A DNA stretch of 64,000 nucleotides from WHSW01 sp963722175. GTDB lineage: Bacteria > Actinomycetota > Thermoleophilia > Solirubrobacterales > 70-9. Shown one piece after another: positions 57,115 to 64,000 of this stretch (its first letter is position 1; each line of letters opens with the position of its first letter). Where the stretch lies: positions 930,001 through 994,000 of the forward strand of contig CAVRKA010000004.1 of assembly GCA_963722175.1 (NCBI GenBank). The letters are read 5' to 3'. The translations under genes were made by a program, and so were the position numbers. The notes beneath the pieces are model-generated. The model was not told the origin of the DNA and did not search any database. It saw only the letters and a list, made by a program, of their open reading frames with translations.

Positions 57115-57120
57115 TAACGT
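57115..57120 (+). promoter_or_regulatory. -10 box for leaderless MOSC transcript
   Basis: TAACGT ends 6 nt before the GTG at 57127, in a 32-nt gap shared with the divergent sigma gene. Confidence 0.4.
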
Positions 57121-57126
57121 GACGGC

Positions 57127-57684
57127 GTGGGCGGTATCGCGCAGTCGGCAACGGTGGTGGCGGTCAGCCGTGGCTTCAGCCATGGGCCCGGCAAGGGCAA
57201 CCTCCACGCGATCCGGCTCGTCGCCGGGCACGGGGTCGAGGGCGACGTCCACGCCGGCGGGACGGTCAAGCATCGCTCGCGGGTCCGCCGCGATCCCACG
57301 CAGCCGAACCTGCGGCAGGTGCACCTGATCCACGCCGAGCTCCACGACGAGCTGCGCGAGCGCGGATTCGTGCTCTCGCCGGGCGAGATGGGGGAGAACG
57401 TGACCACGGCGGGGCTCGACCTGCTGGGGCTTCCGCGCGGCGCCAAGCTGCGGCTCGGTGGCCAGGCGGTGATCGAGGTCACGGGGTTGCGCAACCCCTG
57501 CGCGCAGCTGGACGGGATCGCGCCGGGTCTGATGGAGGCGACGCTCGGCCGCGACGCGGACGGAGAGCTGGTCCGCAAGGCCGGGGTGATGGCCATCGTG
57601 GTGACGGGCGGCGAGGTGCGGCCAGGCGACGCCATCGTGGCGGAGTCACCGGCGGGCCCGGTAACGCCGCTCGAACCCGTCTAG
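57127..57684 (+). CDS. MOSC-domain protein
   Basis: The 185-residue protein is a stand-alone MOSC domain: GHGVEGDVHAGGTVKHRSRV (about 34-53), GEMGENVTTAGLDLLGLPRG (about 86-105) and the conserved Cys in LRNPCAQLD. MOSC domains carry sulfur or molybdenum cofactor for sulfur transfer and N-hydroxylated substrate reduction. No molybdenum gene is adjacent. Its stop nearly abuts the stop of convergent bioA. Confidence 0.86.
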   Translation: MGGIAQSATVVAVSRGFSHGPGKGNLHAIRLVAGHGVEGDVHAGGTVKHRSRVRRDPTQPNLRQVHLIHAELHDELRERGFVLSPGEMGENVTTAGLDLLGLPRGAKLRLGGQAVIEVTGLRNPCAQLDGIAPGLMEATLGRDADGELVRKAGVMAIVVTGGEVRPGDAIVAESPAGPVTPLEPV

Positions 57685-57686
57685 CC

Positions 57687-59009
57687 TCAGGCCGCCGCGC
57701 GGAGCTGCGGCGGCTCGGCCGCGCCGTACGCGGACTCGTAGGCCGCGGCGATCGAGTCCGCCGTGATCGCCACCAGACGCTCGAGGTCGGCCTTCGAGAT
57801 CGCCAGCGGCGGCATCAGGACGACGGTGTCGCCGAGCGGGCGGATGATCGCGCCGCGCTCCCGCGCGGCCAGCGTCACCCGGTGGCCGAGGCGAAGCGCC
57901 GGGTTGTGCTCGCCGAGGTCGATCCCGACCATGAAGCCGCGGCCGCGGACCTCGGCGATCCCGGGCATCCGCGCGACCGGGGCGAGCAGCTCGCCGAGCA
58001 GCCGGATCTTCGGCTGCAGGCGCAGCAGCGTCTCCTCGCGCTCGAACACCTCGAGGCTGGCGAGCGCCGCCGCGCACCCGAGCGGATTGCCGGTGAAGGT
58101 GTGCCCGTGGAAGAAGGTGCGCTGCTCGGTCGCCGCTCCGAGGAAGCCCTCGTAGACCCGCTCCGTCGCCAGCGTCGCCGCCAGCGGCAGATACCCGGCC
58201 GTCAGCCCCTTGCCGAGGCAGAGCAGGTCGGGCGCGACGCGCTCCTGCTCGCAGGCGAACATCGTCCCGGTGCGGCCGAAGCCGGTGGCGACCTCGTCGG
58301 CGATCATCAACACCCCGTGCGCGGCGGTCAGCTCGCGGACCCGGCGCAGGTAGCCGGGCGGTTGGACCCGAATCCCCGCGGCCCCCTGGACCAGCGGCTC
58401 GACGACCACCGCGGCGATCTCGCGCGCGTGCAGCTCGAGCACCCGCTCGATCTTCCGCTCGTCCCCGGGGTCGACGCGGTAGGTCTTGAACAGCAACGGC
58501 CCGAAGGCGCCGTGGAAGAGGTCGATCCCCCCGACCGCGACGGAGCCGAGCGTGTCGCCGTGATAGCCGCCGGTCAGGCAGACGAACGAGGTGCGGCGGC
58601 AGAGGTCGCCCTCGTGTTGCCGCCAGTACTGGAACGCCATCTTGAGCGCGATCTCGACCGCGGTCGAGCCCGACTCGGAGTAGAAGACGCGCTCGAGCCC
58701 GGGCGGCGCGAGCTCGGCCAGGCGCGCGGCGAGCTCGACGGCGCCGGGGTGGGTGAGCCCGAGCATCGTCGAGTGGGCGACGCGGTCGAGCTGCTCGTGC
58801 ACCGCGGCGTCGATCAGCGGGTGGCGGTGGCCGTGGACGTTGCACCACAGCGAGGAGACGCCGTCGATGTAGCGCCGGCCCTCGGCGTCGATCAGCTCGA
58901 TGCCCTCGGCCGACTCGATCACGACCGGCTCCTCGGCGCACCAATCGCGCTGCTGCGTGAACGGGTGCCAGAGGTGAGCGTGATCGAGCGCTGCGATCTC
59001 CGGCTTCAC
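57687..59009 (-). CDS. bioA: Adenosylmethionine--8-amino-7-oxononanoate aminotransferase
   Basis: The 440-residue PLP enzyme converts 7-keto-8-aminopelargonate to 7,8-diaminopelargonate in biotin synthesis. Evidence: the BioA-specific LWHPFTQQ near the N-terminus, ADEVATGFGRTG (about 237-248) and the PLP lysine K267 in LCLGKGLTAGYLPL. GTG 59009 has TAGGGT 8 nt before it on the coding strand, so it may be leaderless. It is separated from bioBFD by the MarR/MFS genes and a small membrane protein gene. Confidence 0.95.
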   Translation of the reverse strand: MKPEIAALDHAHLWHPFTQQRDWCAEEPVVIESAEGIELIDAEGRRYIDGVSSLWCNVHGHRHPLIDAAVHEQLDRVAHSTMLGLTHPGAVELAARLAELAPPGLERVFYSESGSTAVEIALKMAFQYWRQHEGDLCRRTSFVCLTGGYHGDTLGSVAVGGIDLFHGAFGPLLFKTYRVDPGDERKIERVLELHAREIAAVVVEPLVQGAAGIRVQPPGYLRRVRELTAAHGVLMIADEVATGFGRTGTMFACEQERVAPDLLCLGKGLTAGYLPLAATLATERVYEGFLGAATEQRTFFHGHTFTGNPLGCAAALASLEVFEREETLLRLQPKIRLLGELLAPVARMPGIAEVRGRGFMVGIDLGEHNPALRLGHRVTLAARERGAIIRPLGDTVVLMPPLAISKADLERLVAITADSIAAAYESAYGAAEPPQLRAAA

Positions 59010-59067
59010 GAGGACCGACCCTAGAGGCGAGCCCGGAGGGAAAAGCGGTGGCCGGGTTGCGGGCCTG

Positions 59068-59083
59068 TGTGACCGACGTCACA
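59068..59083. promoter_or_regulatory. CRP/FNR-type palindrome
   Basis: TGTGA-CCGACG-TCACA is an exact match to the TGTGA-N6-TCACA consensus of CRP-family regulators. It lies in the 119-nt gap between divergent bioA and marR, about 45 nt from either the bioA -10 box or the marR start. The controlling protein is unknown. Confidence 0.6.
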
Positions 59084-59102
59084 TGGTTCCACTTGTGAAA
59101 TA

Positions 59103-59118
59103 GTTGCATTTCTGCAAC
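59103..59118 (+). promoter_or_regulatory. Probable MarR operator
   Basis: GTTGCA (59103-59108), TTTC, TGCAAC (59113-59118): a perfect 6-bp inverted repeat 10 nt upstream of the MarR ATG. TTGCA/TGCAA half-sites are common in MarR operators, so autorepression of the marR-MFS pair is likely. Confidence 0.6.
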
Positions 59119-59128
59119 GATCTGGGAG

Positions 59129-59626
59129 ATGGAATCGGCGACGATCGACAGGGCCGACCGCGAGCTCGGCTACCGGCTCGGCGCGGTGATGCTCAGCTGC
59201 TTCGGCGGCGGCGGCGGCGCCGCGATCCGGGCGATCGACGAGAGCGGCCTGACCTTCACCCAGATGAAGGTCCTGATGACGCTCGCCGGCTCCGGCGAGC
59301 AGGCCCCCGGGTTGAAGCCGGTGGCCGAGGGCCTCGGGCTCTCGCTGCCCTCCGTGAGCCGGGCGGTCGACGGCCTCGTCAAGCGCCGGCTGATCGCCCG
59401 GACCGAGGATCCCGCCGACCGCCGCCAGCGGCTGCTCGCCGTGACCGCGGAGGGCGAGGGCCTCGCCGGCCGGATCATGGCCGCACGGCTCGAGGGCCTC
59501 GGGCAGTTCGCCGCCTCGCTGACCGACGACGAGCGCGAGCGCCTCGACGCGGCGTTGGAGCTGCTGCTCGAGCGCGACGAGATCGCCGCCGTCTACCGCA
59601 GGTATCGAAAGCAGGCCGAGCTTTGA
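59129..59626 (+). CDS. MarR-family transcriptional regulator
   Basis: The 165-residue protein has the winged helix-turn-helix LKPVAEGLGLSLPSVSRAVDGLVKRRLIARTEDPADRRQRLLAVT (about 71-115), including the D-x-R-D/x-R wing, and flanking dimerisation helices. MarR proteins repress transporter genes and release DNA on binding a ligand. An inverted repeat lies just upstream, and the TTG start of the MFS gene overlaps its stop. Confidence 0.88.
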   Translation: MESATIDRADRELGYRLGAVMLSCFGGGGGAAIRAIDESGLTFTQMKVLMTLAGSGEQAPGLKPVAEGLGLSLPSVSRAVDGLVKRRLIARTEDPADRRQRLLAVTAEGEGLAGRIMAARLEGLGQFAASLTDDERERLDAALELLLERDEIAAVYRRYRKQAEL

Positions 59627-61098
59627 CCCGCTACCGCCACCTGATCACCGAGGACAACTCGAAGTGGTGGACGCTCGGAGCGATGTGCTTCGCGCTGTTC
59701 ATGATCATGCTCGACAACACGGTCGTCAACGTCGCCCTGCCGTCGATCCAGCGCGACCTCGGCTCGAGCCTCTCGGGCCTGGAGTGGACGGTGAACGCGT
59801 ACACGCTCAGCTTCGCCGTCCTGCTCGCCACGGGTGGTCGCCTCGGCGACATCTTCGGACGCCGGCGCACCTTCCTGATCGGCGTCGTGATCTTCGCCGC
59901 CTCCTCGGCCGCGGCAGGCCTCGCTCCCGGCACCGGCACCCTGATCGCCAGCCGCGTCGCCCAGGGGATCGGCGGCGCGCTGATGATGCCGGCGACGCTC
60001 TCGATCGTCACCAACGCGTTCGAGCCGCACGAGCGCGGCAAGGCGATCGGCACCTGGGCCGGCGTCTCGGCGCTGGCGCTCGCGATCGGACCGGTGCTCG
60101 GCGGCCTGCTCACCGAGCACGTCTCCTGGCGCGCGATCTTCTACATCAACATCCCGGTCGCGATCGGCGCGATCCTCGCGACCCTGTTCGCCGTCAAGGA
60201 GTCACGCGACGAGTCGGTCGGCCGCGAGGTCGACTACCTCGGGGTCGTGACGCTGACCGCCGGCCTGACGGCGCTCGTCCTGGCCCTGATCGAGGGCAAC
60301 TCCTGGGGCTGGGATTCGACCGCGATCGTCGGTCTGTTCGCCGTTTCGGTGGCGATGCTGGTCGCCTTCGTCGCGATCGAGCGCCGGGTCAAGGCGCCGA
60401 TCGTCGAGTTCCCGCTCTTCGCGAGCCGTAACTTCGTCGGCGCCAACCTGGTCGCGCTGATCGTCACCTTCGCGATGCTCGCGCAGTTCTTCTTCATCGC
60501 GATCTACCTGCAGAACATCCTCGGGCTGTCGCCGGTCGAGGCGGGCGTCCGGTTCCTGCCGGCGACGCTGATGATCGTCGCGATCGCGCCGGTCGCGGGA
60601 CGGCTGACCGACCGGGTCGGCCCGCGCTGGCTGATCGGCGCCGGATTGACCCTGGTCTCGATCTCGCTCTACTGGCTGACCACGATCGAGATCGGCACCA
60701 CCTACGGCGACATCTGGCCCTCGTTCGTCCTCATGGGGATCGGGATGGCGCTGGTGATGTCGCCGATGTCGACCGCGGCGATGAACGCCGTCGACGTCGC
60801 CAAGGCCGGCGTCGCCTCGGGCATCCTGTCGATGAACCGGATGATCGGCGGCTCGCTGGGCGTCGCCGTGATCGGCGCCGTCTTCCAGGCCGAGGCTCCG
60901 AGGGGCGCCCGTGACCCGGTGGCCTTTGTCCACGCGTTCAGCAACGCGATGTGGGTGGCGACCGGGGTCGCGATCCTCGGCGCGGTCGTCGCGATCGCCC
61001 TGCTCCGCGGCCGCGCCGAGCACCGGCCGGATCCCGCCGAGGCCGGGGCGCCCGCCTCGCCGGGGGGCGAGCTGGCGGCCGGTCACGGCGCCGCCTGA
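59623..61098 (+). CDS. MFS drug/solute exporter, DHA2 (14-helix) family
   Basis: The 491-residue protein has the DHA2 start MCFALFMIMLDNTVVNVALPSIQRDL (motif D1, about 21-46). Motif A is GRLGDIFGRRRTF and motif C is in the fifth helix (LAIGPVLGGLLTEHVSWRAIFYINIP). About 14 helices follow. Such pumps export drugs or hydrophobic compounds. TTG 59623 overlaps the marR stop (TTGA). Its repression by MarR is the expected arrangement. The substrate is unknown. Confidence 0.9.
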   Translation: MTRYRHLITEDNSKWWTLGAMCFALFMIMLDNTVVNVALPSIQRDLGSSLSGLEWTVNAYTLSFAVLLATGGRLGDIFGRRRTFLIGVVIFAASSAAAGLAPGTGTLIASRVAQGIGGALMMPATLSIVTNAFEPHERGKAIGTWAGVSALALAIGPVLGGLLTEHVSWRAIFYINIPVAIGAILATLFAVKESRDESVGREVDYLGVVTLTAGLTALVLALIEGNSWGWDSTAIVGLFAVSVAMLVAFVAIERRVKAPIVEFPLFASRNFVGANLVALIVTFAMLAQFFFIAIYLQNILGLSPVEAGVRFLPATLMIVAIAPVAGRLTDRVGPRWLIGAGLTLVSISLYWLTTIEIGTTYGDIWPSFVLMGIGMALVMSPMSTAAMNAVDVAKAGVASGILSMNRMIGGSLGVAVIGAVFQAEAPRGARDPVAFVHAFSNAMWVATGVAILGAVVAIALLRGRAEHRPDPAEAGAPASPGGELAAGHGAA

Positions 61099-61131
61099 GC
61101 GCCGCGCTCAAGCATCGCCCGCCGCGGGTCG

Positions 61132-61617
61132 ATGGCGAGGTCGATGTTCGAGCCTTCCCCTTCGTCCGATCTGCCCCGCGAGCGAGTGGCTGCCGCCCGG
61201 CTGCTCGTTGGCGTCCTCCTGTGCGCGGCGCTGTTCGCCGCGTTCATGATCGGGGTGGCGCTGGCGGTCCCGGAAGGACAGAGCGCGGGCGAACGCGCGC
61301 TCGGGGTGGGGATCCTGCTCGCCGCGGTTGCGGGGATCGTTCAGCTGCTCCGCTGGGCCCGCGGCCATTCCTGGTCGTACGACCGGCCGCAGAGCGGCCT
61401 TGGCGCCGGTGAGACCTTCCTGCTCGGCTGCGGTTGCGTCCTGCTCTTCGGCCTGCTGGTCAACCCGCTCGGCGCCGCGGCGCTCTTCGCGTTCGCGCTG
61501 CCGGTCGTCCCGATCCTCCGCCTGCGTTACGGGCTCTCGGTCTCGCAGGCGCTTGCGGTCGGCGTCGGCCTGGCCGTCGCGCTCGCCGTCATGCTCGGCT
61601 ACGTGCTCGCGGGCTGA
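61132..61617 (+). CDS. Small membrane protein of unknown function
   Basis: The 161-residue protein has about four helices (LLVGVLLCAALFAAFMIGVAL; ALGVGILLAAVAGIVQLL; TFLLGCGCVLLFGLLVNPLG; ALAVGVGLAVALAVMLGYVLA). No family is recognised. ATG 61132 or 61144 could start it. It lies 33 nt after the MFS gene and overlaps convergent bioD by 19 nt. Confidence 0.58.
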   Translation: MARSMFEPSPSSDLPRERVAAARLLVGVLLCAALFAAFMIGVALAVPEGQSAGERALGVGILLAAVAGIVQLLRWARGHSWSYDRPQSGLGAGETFLLGCGCVLLFGLLVNPLGAAALFAFALPVVPILRLRYGLSVSQALAVGVGLAVALAVMLGYVLAG

Positions 61618-62294
61618 GATCCCTGCATCGCCAGGGCCGGCCAGGCCCGCGGCTCGCTCAGGTCGAGCCAGGGCAGGGTCTCGACCGGCACCGAGCCGAG
61701 CTCGGCGATCGTCTCGAGGTTGGAACGCTCGAGCTCGCCCGGCTCCGCGGGCCACGGCGTGAGCACGACCATCGCCGGCTCGAGCCCGGCCGCGCGCACC
61801 GACTCGATCGTCAGCAGGGTGTGGTTGATCGTCCCCAGCGCCGGTGTCGCTGCGATCACAACCGGCAGCTCGAGGTCGACGGCGAAGTCGCGGACCAGGT
61901 AGCCGGGGCGCAGGGGGACGAGGAAGCCGCCGACGCCCTCGACCACGAGCACGTCGGCGCCGGCCCGGGCCGCCGCCGCGGCGCGGCGCAGCCGCTCCGG
62001 ATCGATTGCCTCGCCGGCGAGCCGGGCGGCGAGATGGGGCGACACCGGCGGTCCATAGCGGTATGGCGCGATCTCGTCGTCGGCCTGCGACGAGCCGGCC
62101 GCCCGCCGCAGGAGCGCGTGGTCGGCCTCGGCGTCAACGAGGTCGTCGAGGCCGCTGACCGCCGGCTTGAACACGGCCACCTCGAGACCGCGGGCGGCCG
62201 CGGTGCGAGCGAGGACGGCGGCGACGACGCTCTTGCCGACCTCGGTGCCGGTGCCGGTGACGAACACCGCTTCGCTCGCTGCGGCTGCGGCCAC
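61599..62294 (-). CDS. bioD: Dethiobiotin synthetase
   Basis: The 231-residue enzyme closes the ureido ring from diaminopelargonate, CO2 and ATP. Visible are the P-loop GTGTEVGKS (14-22), FKPAVSG (switch) and VLVVEGVGGFLVPL. GTG 62294 fits the family start. It lies downstream of bioF, with the second inverted-repeat element in the 103-nt gap between them. Confidence 0.93.
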   Translation of the reverse strand: MAAAAASEAVFVTGTGTEVGKSVVAAVLARTAAARGLEVAVFKPAVSGLDDLVDAEADHALLRRAAGSSQADDEIAPYRYGPPVSPHLAARLAGEAIDPERLRRAAAAARAGADVLVVEGVGGFLVPLRPGYLVRDFAVDLELPVVIAATPALGTINHTLLTIESVRAAGLEPAMVVLTPWPAEPGELERSNLETIAELGSVPVETLPWLDLSEPRAWPALAMQGSQPAST

Positions 62295-62303
62295 GAGCGC
62301 AGC

Positions 62304-62375
62304 CTAGATGGTTGATTCCACGGCCTCGCGTGCGCGCGTCATCCGCGGGCGTGAAGGCGGTGGAATCACCCATCT
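62304..62375. repeat. Inverted-repeat element, copy 2
   Basis: AGATGGTTGATTCC (62306-62319) and GGAATCACCCATCT (62362-62375) are near-perfect reverse complements (one mismatch) and match the ends of the 53347 element. Read on the reverse strand, the bases inside the right arm (CACGCCCGCGGATG) also resemble the left interior of copy 1. It is shorter than copy 1 and lies between bioF and bioD. Confidence 0.72.
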
Positions 62376-62397
62376 CGTGGGCGGCTCAGCGAAGGAT

Positions 62398-63591
62398 TCA
62401 GGCGGCGCGGCGAAGCTCGGCGCTCTCCGCGCTGATCCCCAGCTCGGCGGCCGCGTGGGCGATCACGCCCGCCGCGGCACGGAGATCGTCGCCACGGTGG
62501 TTCGCCATCACCGTCAACCGCAGCCGCGAGCTGCCGGGTGGAACGGTGGGCGGGCGGATCGCCTGGGCGAAGACCCCGCCCTCGAGCGTCCGCTCGCAGA
62601 GCGCCATCGCCCGGCGCGCGTCGCCGACCATGATCGGGACGATCTGGGTCCGCGAGCCGTTTGCGCTCAGGCCCTGTGCCGCGAGCGCCTCGCGCAGGAC
62701 GGCGCCGTTGCGGCGCAGCTGCTCGACCATTCCCGGGCGCGATTCGAGCAGCTCGAGCGCGGCGAGCGCCGCCCCCACCGAGGGCGGCGGTGGCGCGGTC
62801 GAGTAGATGAACGGGCGGGCGGTGTTGACGAGCAGCTCGACCAGCTCCCGCGAGCCGCACACATACGCGCCGTAGCTGCCGAGCGCCTTGCCCAGGGTGC
62901 CGACGATCACGTCGACCTCGGCCTCGAGCCCGGCCGCCGCCGCGGCGCCGCGGCCGCCCGGGCCGAGCGCGCCCGTGCCGTGGGCCTCGTCGACGGCGAG
63001 CAGGCAGCGATGACGCCGCGCGAGCTCGACTAGCTCGGCCAGCGGCGCGACGTCGCCGTCCATCGAGAAGACGCCGTCGGTGACGATCAGACGGGCGCCG
63101 GCTCCGGCCTGGCGCAGCCCCCATTCGAGGTGTTCGGTGTCGCGGTGGCGGTAGACGAAGGTCTCGGCCCTCGACAGGCGGCAGCCGTCGATGATGCTTG
63201 CGTGGTTGAGCTCGTCCGAGAACACCACCTCGCCCCGCCCCGCCAACACCGAGGCGATCGCGGCGTTCGCCAGGTAGCCGGAGCCGAACAGGAGCGCAGC
63301 CGGCGAGCGCTTGAACGCGGCCAGCCGGCTCTCGAGCGTTCGGTGCAGCGACATCGTCCCCGAGATCAGGCGCGAGGCGCCGGCGCCGGCGCCGTAGCGC
63401 TCCGCGGCCTCGGCGGCGGCGGCGCGGACCCGCGGGTGATCGGCGAGGCCGAGGTAGTTGTTCGAGCACAGGAGCAGGACCTCGGCGCCGTCGAGCAGCA
63501 CCCGGGGTCCCTGTGGCCCCTCGATCACGCGCAAACGGCGGTGGAGCCCCTTGCCACGGAGCTCCGCCAGTTGCTCGGAGAACGAGCTCAA
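62398..63591 (-). CDS. bioF: 8-amino-7-oxononanoate synthase
   Basis: The 397-residue PLP enzyme joins pimeloyl thioester and alanine, the first ring-carbon step of biotin. Motifs: LCSNNYLGLADHP (about 41-53), GAGASRLISGTM, AVDEAHGTGALGPGGRG (about 199-215) and the PLP lysine K235 in GTLGKALGSYGAY. TTG 63591 overlaps the bioB stop (TTGA), showing coupling. Confidence 0.94.
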   Translation of the reverse strand: MSSFSEQLAELRGKGLHRRLRVIEGPQGPRVLLDGAEVLLLCSNNYLGLADHPRVRAAAAEAAERYGAGAGASRLISGTMSLHRTLESRLAAFKRSPAALLFGSGYLANAAIASVLAGRGEVVFSDELNHASIIDGCRLSRAETFVYRHRDTEHLEWGLRQAGAGARLIVTDGVFSMDGDVAPLAELVELARRHRCLLAVDEAHGTGALGPGGRGAAAAAGLEAEVDVIVGTLGKALGSYGAYVCGSRELVELLVNTARPFIYSTAPPPPSVGAALAALELLESRPGMVEQLRRNGAVLREALAAQGLSANGSRTQIVPIMVGDARRAMALCERTLEGGVFAQAIRPPTVPPGSSRLRLTVMANHRGDDLRAAAGVIAHAAAELGISAESAELRRAA

Positions 63592-64000
63592 TCGCCCCAG
63601 CCGGCAGCGGCGCGCTCGGAGGGACGTTCCGGGTAATCCGGGCTCGGGCCCTGCTTCTTGATCACCCGGAGCTGGGTCGAGGGGTCCCAGAAGTTGGCCT
63701 CGGCCTGGCTGTCGATGAGGTCGTCGACCGGAGTCCGGGGCGTCTCACCCTCGAGCCACCCCGAGCGGTTGTCGGGCCGCGGGTTCGCGCCGTTGTCGGG
63801 CTGGCGGGTGACGTTGAGGCCGAGCTCCTCGAAGCTCGCTCGATCCTCTCCCGGGTCGACCCCGAGGGTGGTCAGGAAGTTCCCCATCATCACCCCGTTC
63901 AGCCCCGCCCTGACGGCGAGCGGCTGCAGCTCGCCGAGGTTCTCGACCCGGCCGCCGCAGAGGCGGAAGAGGGCGTCGGGGAGGATGAGGCGGAAGATCG
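63588..64000 (-). CDS. bioB: Biotin synthase (C-terminal part, cut by window edge)
   Basis: The fragment of 136 residues reads RLILPDALFRLCGGRVENLGELQ, then AGLNGVMMGNFLTTLG, the C-terminal part of the radical-SAM barrel of BioB; the radical Cys motif lies outside. After the barrel there is an extended tail of about 80 residues (RQPDNGANPRPDNRSGWLEG, SQAEANFWDP...), longer than in E. coli. BioB inserts sulfur into dethiobiotin. The gene runs bioB-bioF-bioD on the reverse strand. Confidence 0.92.
   Translation of the reverse strand, partial: IFRLILPDALFRLCGGRVENLGELQPLAVRAGLNGVMMGNFLTTLGVDPGEDRASFEELGLNVTRQPDNGANPRPDNRSGWLEGETPRTPVDDLIDSQAEANFWDPSTQLRVIKKQGPSPDYPERPSERAAAGWGD

Overview
The window is about 64 kb of very GC-rich, gene-dense bacterial chromosome. 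Ribosomal gene order, frequent GTG and TTG starts, stop-start overlaps, many start codons with a -10-like TANNNT box 6-8 nt upstream (leaderless transcription), an IdeR/DtxR-like iron box and a six-gene mce cluster all point to Actinomycetota. The gene families (SnoaL-like proteins starting MSEENV, AbiEi/DUF559 proteins, mce, DUF4349 beside a sigma factor) suggest class Thermoleophilia (Solirubrobacterales or relatives). That class assignment is inference from family content, not from a marker search.

Layout. 1-12 kb: end of the spc operon (rpsH, rplF, rplR, rpsE, rpmD, rplO, secY), then adk and map, then the alpha operon (rpmJ, rpsM, rpsK, rpsD, rpoA, rplQ), ending in a hairpin and followed by truA. 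Two genes interrupt this conserved block: an AbiEi/DUF559-type gene between secY and adk, and a penicillin-acylase-family gene between map and rpmJ, where infA is normally found and is not seen. 12.8-18.2 kb: two reverse-strand genes, then an iron-regulated locus with an IdeR-like box, an acidic lipoprotein, an FTR1/EfeU iron permease, a hydantoinase/oxoprolinase-family protein and a small anchored protein. 18.3-35.5 kb: surE-ligA, a methyltransferase, a secreted beta-propeller, a SnoaL-like protein, a secreted protein with RTX-like repeats, dacB, a patatin, a sulfatase, a frameshifted second AbiEi/DUF559 gene, a long-chain acyl-CoA ligase, a DsbA-like protein and a TVP38/DedA-family membrane protein. 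35.5-42.4 kb: tRNA-Pro(CGG), a twice-frameshifted secreted alpha/beta hydrolase, an NAD-dependent epimerase, Mn/Fe superoxide dismutase, a secreted beta-helix protein and a lipoprotein. 42.5-52.1 kb: six consecutive MCE/MlaD proteins with their own promoter and an intrinsic terminator, but no YrbE/MlaE permease or MlaF ATPase gene in the window. 52.3-57.7 kb: an SCP2 sterol-carrier-like protein, a flavin-binding split-barrel protein and Nudix pair divergent from rubredoxin, an ECF sigma factor with a DUF4349 partner, and a MOSC protein. 57.7-64 kb: biotin synthesis (bioA; bioB-bioF-bioD) enclosing a MarR/MFS pair and a small membrane protein.

The most interesting regions are the mce cluster without permease, which lies next to a lipid-carrier gene; the unusual iron-uptake locus; the two intrusions into the ribosomal gene block; and three small repeat families near gene ends (a 51-bp tandem repeat with a third copy, a 16-bp inverted-repeat element present twice, and an AGTGCCG/CGGCACT palindrome present in long and short forms). 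No CRISPR array, transposase, prophage or rRNA gene was seen, and no gene-free stretch exceeds 300 bases.
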